A stretch of 64,000 nt of DNA from an uncultured Acetobacteraceae bacterium (GTDB taxonomy: Bacteria > Pseudomonadota > Alphaproteobacteria > Acetobacterales > Acetobacteraceae). The position numbers and the translations under genes are program-made. Positions 16,758-25,011 of this stretch are shown one piece after another. How positions within the stretch are numbered: the stretch's first letter is position 1; each line of letters begins with the position of its first letter. The notes under the pieces are model-generated. The model was not told where the DNA came from. It did not search any database and saw only the letters and a list, made by a program, of their open reading frames with translations. Location of the stretch: contig CAIYDT010000050.1 in assembly GCA_903924985.1 (NCBI GenBank), positions 23,213 through 87,212 on the forward strand, given 5' to 3'.

Positions 16758-17543
16758 CTATCCCACCATCACGCCGTCGCGGACGCTCTCTTCCAGATAA
16801 CCCCAGAGCTTGTCGTGCAGCTCCCCAAAATGTGGGTCGAAGCGGATGCGGAAGACGTCGCGGGGGCGGGGGAGGTCCACCGTCTCGATGGCGCGAATAC
16901 GACCCGGCCGAGCGGAGAACACGGCAACGCGGTCGGCCAGGGTGATGGCCTCGGTCAGGTCGTGGGTGACGAACACCATGGTGGTCTTGGTGGCGGCCCA
17001 AAGTTTCAGCAGCTCGTCATGCATCACCAGGCGCAGCTGCGCGTCCAGGGCGCCGAAGGGCTCATCCATCAGGATGGTCTCCGGCTCGTAGGCCAGGGTG
17101 CGCGCCATGCTGACCCGGCGACGCATCCCACCGGAGAGCTGGGCGGGAAAGGCGGTTTCGAAGCCTTTCAGCCCGACCCGGTGCAACCAGTCGTGCGCGG
17201 TGCGCAGCCGGGTCGGCCGGTCCTGGCCACGCAGTTCCAGGGCGATGGCGACGTTGTCCTCCACCGACCGCCAGGGCAGCAGGGTGTCGCGCTGGGTCAT
17301 GTAGCCCACCAGCGTGTTGGGTTCGGGGACCGGCGCGCCCCGGTAGAATACCCCGCCCGCGCTGGGTTGCAGCAGGCCCGCCGCCATGTTCAGCAGCGTG
17401 GACTTGCCGCAGCCACTGGGGCCGACGATGGCGAGGAATTCCCCCTCGTTCACCGTCAAATCGACGTTCTCGCAGGCGGTAACGGTGCCGCGGCGGGTGG
17501 TGAAGCGGCGGGCGATGCCTCGGTACTCGATCAGTGGGGTCAA
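16758..17543 (-). CDS. ABC transporter ATP-binding protein (SsuB/TauB-like)
   Basis: The 261-residue ATPase has Walker A GPSGCGKST at 41-49, a Q-loop (YMTQRDTLLPW), the signature LSGGMRRRVSMA, Walker B ETILMDEP and the H-loop VFVTHD. It overlaps the stop of the upstream binding-protein gene by ATGA and feeds the permease gene 4 bases downstream. The three genes make one importer. Confidence 0.9.
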   Translation of the reverse strand: MTPLIEYRGIARRFTTRRGTVTACENVDLTVNEGEFLAIVGPSGCGKSTLLNMAAGLLQPSAGGVFYRGAPVPEPNTLVGYMTQRDTLLPWRSVEDNVAIALELRGQDRPTRLRTAHDWLHRVGLKGFETAFPAQLSGGMRRRVSMARTLAYEPETILMDEPFGALDAQLRLVMHDELLKLWAATKTTMVFVTHDLTEAITLADRVAVFSARPGRIRAIETVDLPRPRDVFRIRFDPHFGELHDKLWGYLEESVRDGVMVG

Positions 17544-18556
17544 CGCTTGAAGTCCCGCATCGCGGCGATGACGAAGGACATGTCTACCGCGTCGTCGTAG
17601 GCGACGGGCTTATAGGCGGCGGGCGGCATCACGACCTTCTCGAAGGTCAGTTCCCGCTCGAAGTCCTCCCGGCTGATCAGGGGGATTTTCGGGATGTAGG
17701 CCAGGTAGGTGGCCCAGGACGTAAGGTATGTCTGCTCGTCCATTTCCTTGAAGAATGGGCGGGCGGCCGCGCGCGCCGCATCGGGATGGTCGGCGATCAA
17801 ACTCGTGGCCCGCACCAGGGCACGAGCCATCGCTGTGGCCACCTCCGGATGGGCCTTGTTGTAGGACGCCAGGCCATACAGCGTGCCGTAGGTGGTGCCG
17901 TCGAGCTCCGTCAGCTCCCCGGGTTTGACCAAATCGACCGTCAGGCCCTGCTGCTTGGTCAGGATGTCCACCCCTGGCAAGCAGGCGCAGCCGTCCACCT
18001 GCTCCGCCTGCATGCCGGCAATCTGCGACGACATGCCCCCCAGCGGCACGATCTGAAAATCCCGGTCCGGCGACAGCCCGTTGGTGATCGCCAAATAGCG
18101 CACCGTCATGTCAGAACTGGCGCCCGGCGTGGTGATCCCCAGTTTCAGCCCCTTCATCAGCGGCACCCGTTCGGCGAGCGGCTTGTCCAGGTTCAGCCCG
18201 CGGGCCTTGGCGACGTCGGCCCGCACCACCATCGGGTTGAAGAAATACGACAGCGTGGCGAGGGCCCGCACGTCGTCCAGCCCCTTGCGGTGCGCCATCA
18301 TGCCGTCCAGCAGGACGGAGGCCGAGAATTGCCCCCCTCCCCCCAACAGCGCGGTCATGGCTTTGGGGCCGCCGCCAGCCAGCACGACTTCAACTTTCAG
18401 GCCTTCCTCGGTAAAATAGCCCTCGGACTGCGCGATGTACAGGGGCACGAAATTGAAGCTAAGGCTGCTTTGCACCAGCGTGATGGGCGTCAGGTCCTTG
18501 GCACACGCCGGGACCGCCACCGTCAGCAGCGCTAAAATCAGATATACAACCCGCAT
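17540..18556 (-). CDS. ABC transporter substrate-binding protein (NMT1/SsuA-like)
   Basis: The 338-residue periplasmic receptor has a Sec signal (MRVVYLILALLTVAVPACA). It has an NMT1-type fold: PITLVQSSLSFNFVPLYIAQSEGYFTEEGLKVE at the N-terminus and GITTPGASSDMTVRYL in the ligand pocket region. It is the first gene of the ssu-type operon, overlapping the ATPase gene by four bases. The nearby TauD gene (14905-15759) may act on an imported substrate; that link is inference. Confidence 0.87.
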   Translation of the reverse strand: MRVVYLILALLTVAVPACAKDLTPITLVQSSLSFNFVPLYIAQSEGYFTEEGLKVEVVLAGGGPKAMTALLGGGGQFSASVLLDGMMAHRKGLDDVRALATLSYFFNPMVVRADVAKARGLNLDKPLAERVPLMKGLKLGITTPGASSDMTVRYLAITNGLSPDRDFQIVPLGGMSSQIAGMQAEQVDGCACLPGVDILTKQQGLTVDLVKPGELTELDGTTYGTLYGLASYNKAHPEVATAMARALVRATSLIADHPDAARAAARPFFKEMDEQTYLTSWATYLAYIPKIPLISREDFERELTFEKVVMPPAAYKPVAYDDAVDMSFVIAAMRDFKR

Positions 18557-18706
18557 TCTTGTCCGCCTCGTCCGATCGGGACCAGCTTACCACCTCGCCA
18601 AGTGTTACGGGAGGGTACTCGCGCGGCGATCGGAAGGGTGAGGGCCTCGTCAGGGGCCGCGACTTCCGGCTAGGCTCCCCCCAACGAAATCAGGGAGGCT
18701 GCTTCC

Positions 18707-19564
18707 GTGTCGAAATGGCGCATCGGTGACGTCACCGTCACCAAGGTTATCGAGTTGGAGGTTACCGGCGGCAGCCGATTCCTGCTGCCGCAAGCCACGC
18801 CGGACGTCATCAAACCCATCGCCTGGTTGCAGCCGCATTTCGCGGATGAGAACGGCCGCCTGCGCATGAGCATCCACACCTTCCTGGTGGAAACGCCGGA
18901 TCGCCGCATCGTGGTGGACACGTGCCTGGGCAACGACAAAGAAAACCGCCACATCCCGCACTGGAACAATATGCAGACGCGGTTTCTGTCGGATATCGCC
19001 GAGGCCGGGTATCCTCGGGAGTCAGTCGACACCGTGCTGTGCACCCACCTGCATGTGGACCATGTCGGCTGGAACACCATGAAGGTCGGCGGCGCCTGGG
19101 TGCCGACTTTTCCAAACGCCCGCTACCTGATGGGCCGGACCGAATACGAGCACTGGAGCAGCGTGGCGGACCGGCCCGACATGCGGTTCATTTTGGCGGA
19201 TTCGGTGACGCCCATCGTCGAGGCCGGACTGGCGGCGTTGGTCGAGACCGATCACCGGTTGTGCCCCGAAATCAGCCTGATCCCCACCCTCGGGCACACG
19301 CCAGGCCATGTCAGCGTGCGCATTTCCTCCCGAGGCGAGGAAGCGCTGATCACCGGCGATTTCATGCACCACCCCTGCCAGATCGCGCATCCGGAATGGT
19401 CCACCAACGCCGACACCGACCGTGACCAGGGCATCCGCACCCGGCTGGACATGTTCGAGAAGCTGGCCGGCACACCCACCCTGGTGATTGGCACCCATTT
19501 CGCGGGCGCCACCGCCGGACGGATCGTGCGGGATGGGGGCGCTTACAGGTTGGATGTGCGATGA
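18707..19564 (+). CDS. MBL-fold metallo-hydrolase
   Basis: The 285-residue metallo-beta-lactamase-fold enzyme has the zinc motif His114-x-His116-x-Asp118-His119 (THLHVDH), then the GHTPGH histidine and the TGDFMHH aspartate. The layout resembles quorum-quenching lactonases and related hydrolases, but the substrate is not determinable. It uses a GTG start, chosen because GGGAGG precedes it and no in-frame ATG fits. It overlaps the molybdenum hydroxylase gene by ATGA. Confidence 0.87.
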   Translation: MSKWRIGDVTVTKVIELEVTGGSRFLLPQATPDVIKPIAWLQPHFADENGRLRMSIHTFLVETPDRRIVVDTCLGNDKENRHIPHWNNMQTRFLSDIAEAGYPRESVDTVLCTHLHVDHVGWNTMKVGGAWVPTFPNARYLMGRTEYEHWSSVADRPDMRFILADSVTPIVEAGLAALVETDHRLCPEISLIPTLGHTPGHVSVRISSRGEEALITGDFMHHPCQIAHPEWSTNADTDRDQGIRTRLDMFEKLAGTPTLVIGTHFAGATAGRIVRDGGAYRLDVR

Positions 19565-21852
19565 TCGGCCAATCCCCCCGCCGCAAAGAGGACCCGCGGC
19601 TTCTCACCGGCAAGGGCCGCTACAGCGACGATACCAACCTGCACGGGCAAGCCTATGCGTTCATGCTGCGCTCCCCGTACGCGCACGCCCGCATTCGCGG
19701 CGTCGATATCGCCGCGGCCGCAAAAGCGCCCGGCGTGCTGGCGGTGCTGACCGGGCACGACATGCTGGCGGATGGGTTGAAACCGATCCCGCACGCCGTT
19801 TGGTCCGGGCACCCCGCCGAAGTGCCGTTGCCCAACACCGACGGCTCCGTCGCACCCATCGCCGAACAGTACCCGATGGCGATCGGTCAGGTGGTGCATG
19901 TGGGGGACATCGTGGCGATGGTCGTCGCCGTATCGGTCACCGCCGCGAAGGACGCCGCGGAACTGGTGGCGGTTGACTACGAACCGTTGCCGTCCGTCAG
20001 CCACGGCCTCGCAGCCGCCGAACCGGGCGCGCCACAGGTGCGCGACGACATGGCATCGAATGTCTGCATTGACTCGCTGGTGGGTGACGAGGCCGCCACG
20101 ACCGCCGCGTTCGCGAGCGCTGCCCACACCGTGTCGTTGACCACCTGGATCCAGCGCGTCGCCGGCGTCCCAATGGAACCGCGCGCCGCAGTGGGCGAAT
20201 ACGATCCCACCACCGGCAAATACACCCTGCATGCCGGCGCGGGTGGCGCGGTGCGGCCAAAGGCCGATCTGGTCGCCATCATGGGCGTCGCACCGGGCGA
20301 TATCCGCATGGTCATGCACGACGTTGGCGGCAACTTCGGCACCCGCGGCGCCACCAATCCGGAGTTCCCGCTGGTGATCTGGGCGGCGAAACGGGTGGGA
20401 CGGCCGGTAAAATGGACCTGCGAACGGTCCGAAGCCTTCCTGTGCGACTATCAGGCGCGCGATCTGGCAGCCACGGCGGAATTGGCGCTGGACGCCGAGG
20501 GGCACTTCATCGGCATGCGCGGCTCCAACCTGGTCAACATCGGCGCCCACGCGGTCGGGTTCAGCCCGCTGCAGAAGGGCGTTGCGATCGCCTCCAGCAT
20601 CTACCACGTGCCCGCCGTGCATTTCCGGGCGCGAGGGGCGCTGACCAATACCGCCCCCACCCGCCCCTACCGCAGCGCGGGACGGCCCGAGGTCATGTAT
20701 GTCATGGAGCGGCTGATCGACCTCGCCGCGCGCGAAACGGGGATCGACCGCACCGAACTGCGCCGGCGCAATCTGGTGCCGGCGTCGGCCATGCCGTACC
20801 GCAACCCGTTTGGGATGGTGTACGATAGCGGCGAATACCACGCCTGCATGGAATCCGCGCTGCGGCTGGGCGACTGGGACGGTTTCCCGACCCGCCGGGC
20901 CGAAGCGCTGACACGCGGCAAGCGCCGGGGGATTGGGGTCGCCAACTACGTCGATACCGCGACCGGGGTGCCCCGCGAACGCGCCGAGATCACCGTGCTA
21001 CCCGAAGGCGTCGTCGAAGTCGTGCTCGGCACAACCTCCCAGGGGCAGGGCCACGAAACCAGTTTTTCTCAATTGATGACCGAGTTCCTCGGCGTGCCGT
21101 TCGACAGTATCCGGCTGGTGACCGGCGACACCGACCGCGTATCCGTCGGTGGCGGCGCCCACTCCGGGCGGGCGCTACGGATGGGCAGCGTCGTGATGAT
21201 GAACGCGTCGCGGGAAATCGTGGAAAAGGCCCGCCGCATCGCCGGGCCGTTGCTGAACGCGCCGCCCGACGGACTGTCTTTCTCCGGCGGCCGCTTCACA
21301 GTCCACGGCACCGACCGTTCGGTGGGCCTGTTCGAGGTCGCCGCCGCCAGCAACGAAGCCCTGGCCGCCGTATCCGATGAGGTCTTCAACATCGCCAGCT
21401 TCCCCTATGGCAGCCACGTCTGCGAGGTCGAGGTCGATCCCGAAACCGGTGTCGTGGACATCGTAAATTATTCCGCCGTGGACGACGTGGGGCGCGCGGT
21501 GAACCCGATGATCGTGCATGGTCAGGTGCACGGCGGGATCGTACAGGGCGTGGGCCAGGCGCTGCTGGAACAATGCGTCTACGACCCCGACACCGGCCAG
21601 ATGCTGTCGGCGTCCTTCATGGACTACGCGATGCCTCGGGCGGATAAATTCCCGTTCTTTCGCACCGAGCTGTCGGAAGTCCCTTCCCCCACCCATCCCC
21701 TCGGCATTCGTCCGGGTGGAGAGGGCGGCACGACTCCGGCACTCGGGGTCGTCATCAACGCCATCGTCGATGCGCTATCGGAATACGGCGTCACGCATAT
21801 CGAAATGCCAGCAACCCCGGAGAGGGTCTGGAGAGCCATAAACGGGAGGTAA
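19561..21852 (+). CDS. Molybdenum hydroxylase large subunit (xanthine dehydrogenase / aldehyde oxidase family)
   Basis: The 763-residue molybdopterin-cytosine-dinucleotide-type subunit has the N-terminal a/b hammerhead domain (RRKEDPRLLTGKGRYSDD), the GGNFGTRG cofactor motif, TRPYRSAGRPE in place of the AYRGAGR loop of form-II enzymes, GTTSQGQGHETSF, and the C-terminal catalytic glutamate in RPGGEGGTTPA. CoxS-like iron-sulfur and CoxM-like FAD subunits are absent from the neighbourhood, so it must pair with partners encoded elsewhere or work differently. It is flanked by an MBL hydrolase (4-base overlap) and a peptide-type binding protein. Confidence 0.87.
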   Translation: MIGQSPRRKEDPRLLTGKGRYSDDTNLHGQAYAFMLRSPYAHARIRGVDIAAAAKAPGVLAVLTGHDMLADGLKPIPHAVWSGHPAEVPLPNTDGSVAPIAEQYPMAIGQVVHVGDIVAMVVAVSVTAAKDAAELVAVDYEPLPSVSHGLAAAEPGAPQVRDDMASNVCIDSLVGDEAATTAAFASAAHTVSLTTWIQRVAGVPMEPRAAVGEYDPTTGKYTLHAGAGGAVRPKADLVAIMGVAPGDIRMVMHDVGGNFGTRGATNPEFPLVIWAAKRVGRPVKWTCERSEAFLCDYQARDLAATAELALDAEGHFIGMRGSNLVNIGAHAVGFSPLQKGVAIASSIYHVPAVHFRARGALTNTAPTRPYRSAGRPEVMYVMERLIDLAARETGIDRTELRRRNLVPASAMPYRNPFGMVYDSGEYHACMESALRLGDWDGFPTRRAEALTRGKRRGIGVANYVDTATGVPRERAEITVLPEGVVEVVLGTTSQGQGHETSFSQLMTEFLGVPFDSIRLVTGDTDRVSVGGGAHSGRALRMGSVVMMNASREIVEKARRIAGPLLNAPPDGLSFSGGRFTVHGTDRSVGLFEVAAASNEALAAVSDEVFNIASFPYGSHVCEVEVDPETGVVDIVNYSAVDDVGRAVNPMIVHGQVHGGIVQGVGQALLEQCVYDPDTGQMLSASFMDYAMPRADKFPFFRTELSEVPSPTHPLGIRPGGEGGTTPALGVVINAIVDALSEYGVTHIEMPATPERVWRAINGR

Positions 21853-21860
21853 ACGACACC

Positions 21861-23435
21861 ATGCTCAGCCGTCGCAATATATTTCTGGCCGCCGCCGCCG
21901 CGCCACTTGCCCGTCCTTCGATCGCCGCCGAAACCAAAACGTTGCGGATCATGCCGCAGGCCGTGCTGAACACCATCGACCCGGTGTGGAGCAGCGCCCA
22001 GATCGTGCGCAACATGGGGTTCATGGTGTTCGAGACCCTGTACGGCCGCGACGCCGCCATGAACCCCAAGCCGCAGATGCTGGAAGGCGGCCTGATGGAG
22101 GACGGCGGCAAACGCTGGACCCTGAAATTGCGCGAACACCAAACCTTTCATGACGGCACACCCGTTCTGGCGCGCGATTGCATCGCGTCGCTGCGCCGCT
22201 GGATGAAGCGCGACCCCAGCGCGGCGGCGCTGGAGGGCTGGACCGACGAATTGTCGGCCAAGGACGACCGCACCATCGTACTGCGCCTGAAATATCCCTT
22301 CGCCCATCTGCCGGAATTGCTGTCGAAATTCGTGGTGCCCGCCGTGATCATGCCGGAACGGATCGCCCTGACCGACCCCTTCAAGCAAATCCCCGAAGCG
22401 ATCGGCTCCGGCCCGTTCCGCTGGGTCGCCGATGAGCACGTCCTGGCCAGCAAGGCCGTCTTCGCCAGGAACGAAAAATACGTCTCTCGTAACGAAAAGT
22501 CGGATTGGACGTCCGGCGGGCGGCCGGTCTACGTCGACCGGGTCGAGTGGCACATGATCCCGGACGGCGGCACCGCGGTAAACGCGCTGATGACCGGGGA
22601 GATCGACTGGATCGAAATCCCGCTGCCCGACCTCATGCCCATGTTGCGCAAGGCGCCCGGGATCAAGACCGGGCATCTGGACACCTACGGCCAGATCATG
22701 GCGATGCGGCTAAACCACCTGTCGTACCCCACCAGCGACCTGGGCATCCGCAAGGCCATGTTGGCCGCCATCGACCAGCGGGAGGCGATGACGGCGATCA
22801 TGGGAGGCGATCCCGACAACTGGACGGCGCCGGTCGGTTTCCTGGCCACCGGCAAGAAGGAGATCGACAACGCCGGCCTGGACAACGTGCGCGGCAAGCG
22901 CCCGAAAGCCGAGATCCAGGCGATGCTCGACAAGGCCGGCTACAAAGGCGAGCGCATGGTGCTGCTGCACGCCACGGAACACACGTTCTTCAATCCCGCC
23001 AGCCTGATCGTGGCGCAGCAACTGACCGATGCCGGCATGAACATCGACGACCAGGCGATGGACTGGGGCACGGTGCAGACCCGCCGCACCAACCGGGGAC
23101 AATTGAACGAAGGCGGCTGGTCGATGTTCCCGACGGTGACACCGGTGCCGGAATATACCTCCCCGTTGATCGCCAGCTTCATGCGCGGCAACGGCAAGGA
23201 TGCGTTCTTCGGCTGGCCCACTGACCCGGAGGGCGAGCGTATCCACGACGCCTGGGTGCTGGCGACCGATCCGGCGGAGCAAACCCGGTTGGAAAAGGCA
23301 TACGAACTTCAGGCATTCAAGACGGTGGCGTTCCTGCCGCTGGGTCGGTACGTGCAGTCCTCGGCCTGGCGGGAGAATATCACGGGGATTTTGAAAGGGC
23401 CGAGTATTGTGTTCTGGAATGTGAAAAAATCATAA
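21861..23435 (+). CDS. ABC transporter substrate-binding protein (DppA/SBP_bac_5 family)
   Basis: The 524-residue periplasmic receptor has a Tat-like signal (MLSRRNIFLAAAAAPLARPSIAA). Family features are NMGFMVFETLYGRDAAM, the WTLKLREHQTFHDGTPV segment, and IGSGPFRW in the second lobe. Members carry peptides, nickel or glutathione-type ligands. No permease or ATPase genes follow. It starts 8 bases after the molybdenum hydroxylase stop and probably belongs to that operon. Confidence 0.87.
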   Translation: MLSRRNIFLAAAAAPLARPSIAAETKTLRIMPQAVLNTIDPVWSSAQIVRNMGFMVFETLYGRDAAMNPKPQMLEGGLMEDGGKRWTLKLREHQTFHDGTPVLARDCIASLRRWMKRDPSAAALEGWTDELSAKDDRTIVLRLKYPFAHLPELLSKFVVPAVIMPERIALTDPFKQIPEAIGSGPFRWVADEHVLASKAVFARNEKYVSRNEKSDWTSGGRPVYVDRVEWHMIPDGGTAVNALMTGEIDWIEIPLPDLMPMLRKAPGIKTGHLDTYGQIMAMRLNHLSYPTSDLGIRKAMLAAIDQREAMTAIMGGDPDNWTAPVGFLATGKKEIDNAGLDNVRGKRPKAEIQAMLDKAGYKGERMVLLHATEHTFFNPASLIVAQQLTDAGMNIDDQAMDWGTVQTRRTNRGQLNEGGWSMFPTVTPVPEYTSPLIASFMRGNGKDAFFGWPTDPEGERIHDAWVLATDPAEQTRLEKAYELQAFKTVAFLPLGRYVQSSAWRENITGILKGPSIVFWNVKKS

Positions 23436-23448
23436 TTTCGAGAGTCAT

Positions 23449-23474
23449 GGCGGAAGGCGCTCCGCTTTTCCGCC
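23449..23474. repeat. GC-rich hairpin downstream of the DppA-like gene
   Basis: Arms ggcggaa (23449-23455) and ttccgcc (23468-23474) sit 13 bases beyond the stop of the binding-protein gene. It could help end transcription; there is no U-tract. Confidence 0.35.
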
Positions 23475-23533
23475 GCCCACACGCCTCGGGCCGCCGGTCG
23501 CATTTCCCCCTTGATCTGCGTGCGGTGCATGAT

Positions 23534-23791
23534 CCGCCGCCGCCCCAGGTACAACCCCCGCCGCCCACTCTCCTTATGCCGGCACACCACCGGATGCGGG
23601 GTGCCGGGGGACTCGCGGGGATCGTCGGTCGGCGTCACCCCCTGCCGCACGTAACCGCCGCTGTTGTAGGTGCCGTCGTGCTTGCAGTGCAGCCCCTCGA
23701 CCCGAGACCGAAGGTCCGCCGGCAGCGACTCTTACGCCGCGTACATCGAGCGGAACGAGGTATCCCCGCCGATCGGGTGTGGGTCTGCCAT
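23534..23791 (-). pseudogene. TauD-family dioxygenase fragment with in-frame stop
   Basis: Eighty-six codons match the middle of a TauD/TfdA protein: GGDTSFRSMYAA, a stop codon TAA (23732-23734) where the family has tyrosine, then ESLPADLRSRVEGL, TPHPVVCRHKESGRRGLYLGRR. Both the upstream His-x-Asp metal site and the downstream distal His/Arg region are missing. It is a decayed internal fragment and occupies most of the 408-base gap between two plus-strand genes. Confidence 0.8.
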
Positions 23792-23843
23792 CGAACGCCC
23801 TCCCATGTTAGGTTTCGGTCAACATACCAAAGGAAACACCACC

Positions 23844-25001
23844 ATGACATACCTGCGCAGCGGCATCTTCCTCGCCCCGTTCCATAGCCTGGACGAGAGC
23901 CCAATCATGGCGCTGGAACGCGACATGGAACTGCTGCAGCACCTCGACCGGCTGAATTACCATGAGGCATGGGTCGGCGAGCATCATTCCGGCGGGTTCG
24001 AGATCATTGCCTCCCCCGAGTTGTTCATTGCCTCCGCCGCCGAGCGGACGAAGCATATCCGGCTTGGAACGGGCGTGGTGTCCCTGCCCTACCACAACCC
24101 CTTCATCCTGGCCGACCGCATGGTGCAACTGGATTACCAGACCCGAGGACGCGCCATGATGGGCGTCGGGCCGGGCTCACTGGTGCACGACGCCAAAAAG
24201 CAGGGCATCGTGCCGGCCAATCAGCGCCGCATGATGAACGAGTCCCTCGACGTCATCATCGACCTGATGAAGGGGGAGACCATCACTCGCAAAACCGACT
24301 GGTTCGACCTGCAAGACGCCCGCCTGCAACTGCCGCCCTACACCCGCCCGCGGATGGAGATGGCGGTCGCTGCCGCACGCTCCCCCGCCGGGGCTTTGGC
24401 GGCCGGGCGGCATGGCATCGGCATGCTGTCGATCGGCGGCACCACCCACGAGTCCATGACGCACCACGCCGGCAACTGGGATCTGTACGCGGAACAGTGC
24501 AAGCTGCACGGGCACGTGCCGGACCGCAAGAACTGGCGCCTGGTGACGATGATGCACATCGCCGAAACCCGCGAGAAAGCCCAGGCGAATGTGAAGCACG
24601 GGCTGGACAACTACTGCGACTACTACCGCGACGTCGCGACCTTCCCGCTGGTGCCGGCCGACGTCACCGACCGCCTCGGCTACATGTTGAATAGCGGCAT
24701 GGTCTGCATCGGCACCCCCGACGACGCCATCGCCTTCATCGAGCGCCTATTGAAAGGCACCGGCGGCTTCGGCGTCATCATGGAGCTGGCACAGAACTGG
24801 GCCGATTGGGAGCAAACCAAGCGCCACTACGAACTGATGGCCCGCTACGTGCACCCCCACTTCCAAGGCACCCGCGAATGGCGCAACGACAGCTACGAAT
24901 TCGCCCGCGTGCACCACGAGGACTTCATCAGCCAGTCGCACGCCGCCATCAAGGCGGAGATCGACCGGTTGGCGGAGCAGCGACGGCTGGCGGGAGAGTA
25001 A
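23844..25001 (+). CDS. LLM-class flavin-dependent oxidoreductase (bacterial luciferase family)
   Basis: The 385-residue TIM-barrel flavoenzyme has LNYHEAWVGEHHSGGFEIIASPELFIASAAERTKHI, typical of luciferase-like monooxygenases, then GTGVVSLPYHNPF and RGRAMMGVGPGSL. It uses reduced FMN supplied by a separate reductase. The ATG at 23844 is supported by AAGGAAA just upstream. It has no same-strand partner nearby. Confidence 0.87.
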   Translation: MTYLRSGIFLAPFHSLDESPIMALERDMELLQHLDRLNYHEAWVGEHHSGGFEIIASPELFIASAAERTKHIRLGTGVVSLPYHNPFILADRMVQLDYQTRGRAMMGVGPGSLVHDAKKQGIVPANQRRMMNESLDVIIDLMKGETITRKTDWFDLQDARLQLPPYTRPRMEMAVAAARSPAGALAAGRHGIGMLSIGGTTHESMTHHAGNWDLYAEQCKLHGHVPDRKNWRLVTMMHIAETREKAQANVKHGLDNYCDYYRDVATFPLVPADVTDRLGYMLNSGMVCIGTPDDAIAFIERLLKGTGGFGVIMELAQNWADWEQTKRHYELMARYVHPHFQGTREWRNDSYEFARVHHEDFISQSHAAIKAEIDRLAEQRRLAGE

Positions 25002-25011
25002 CCCCCGGCCG

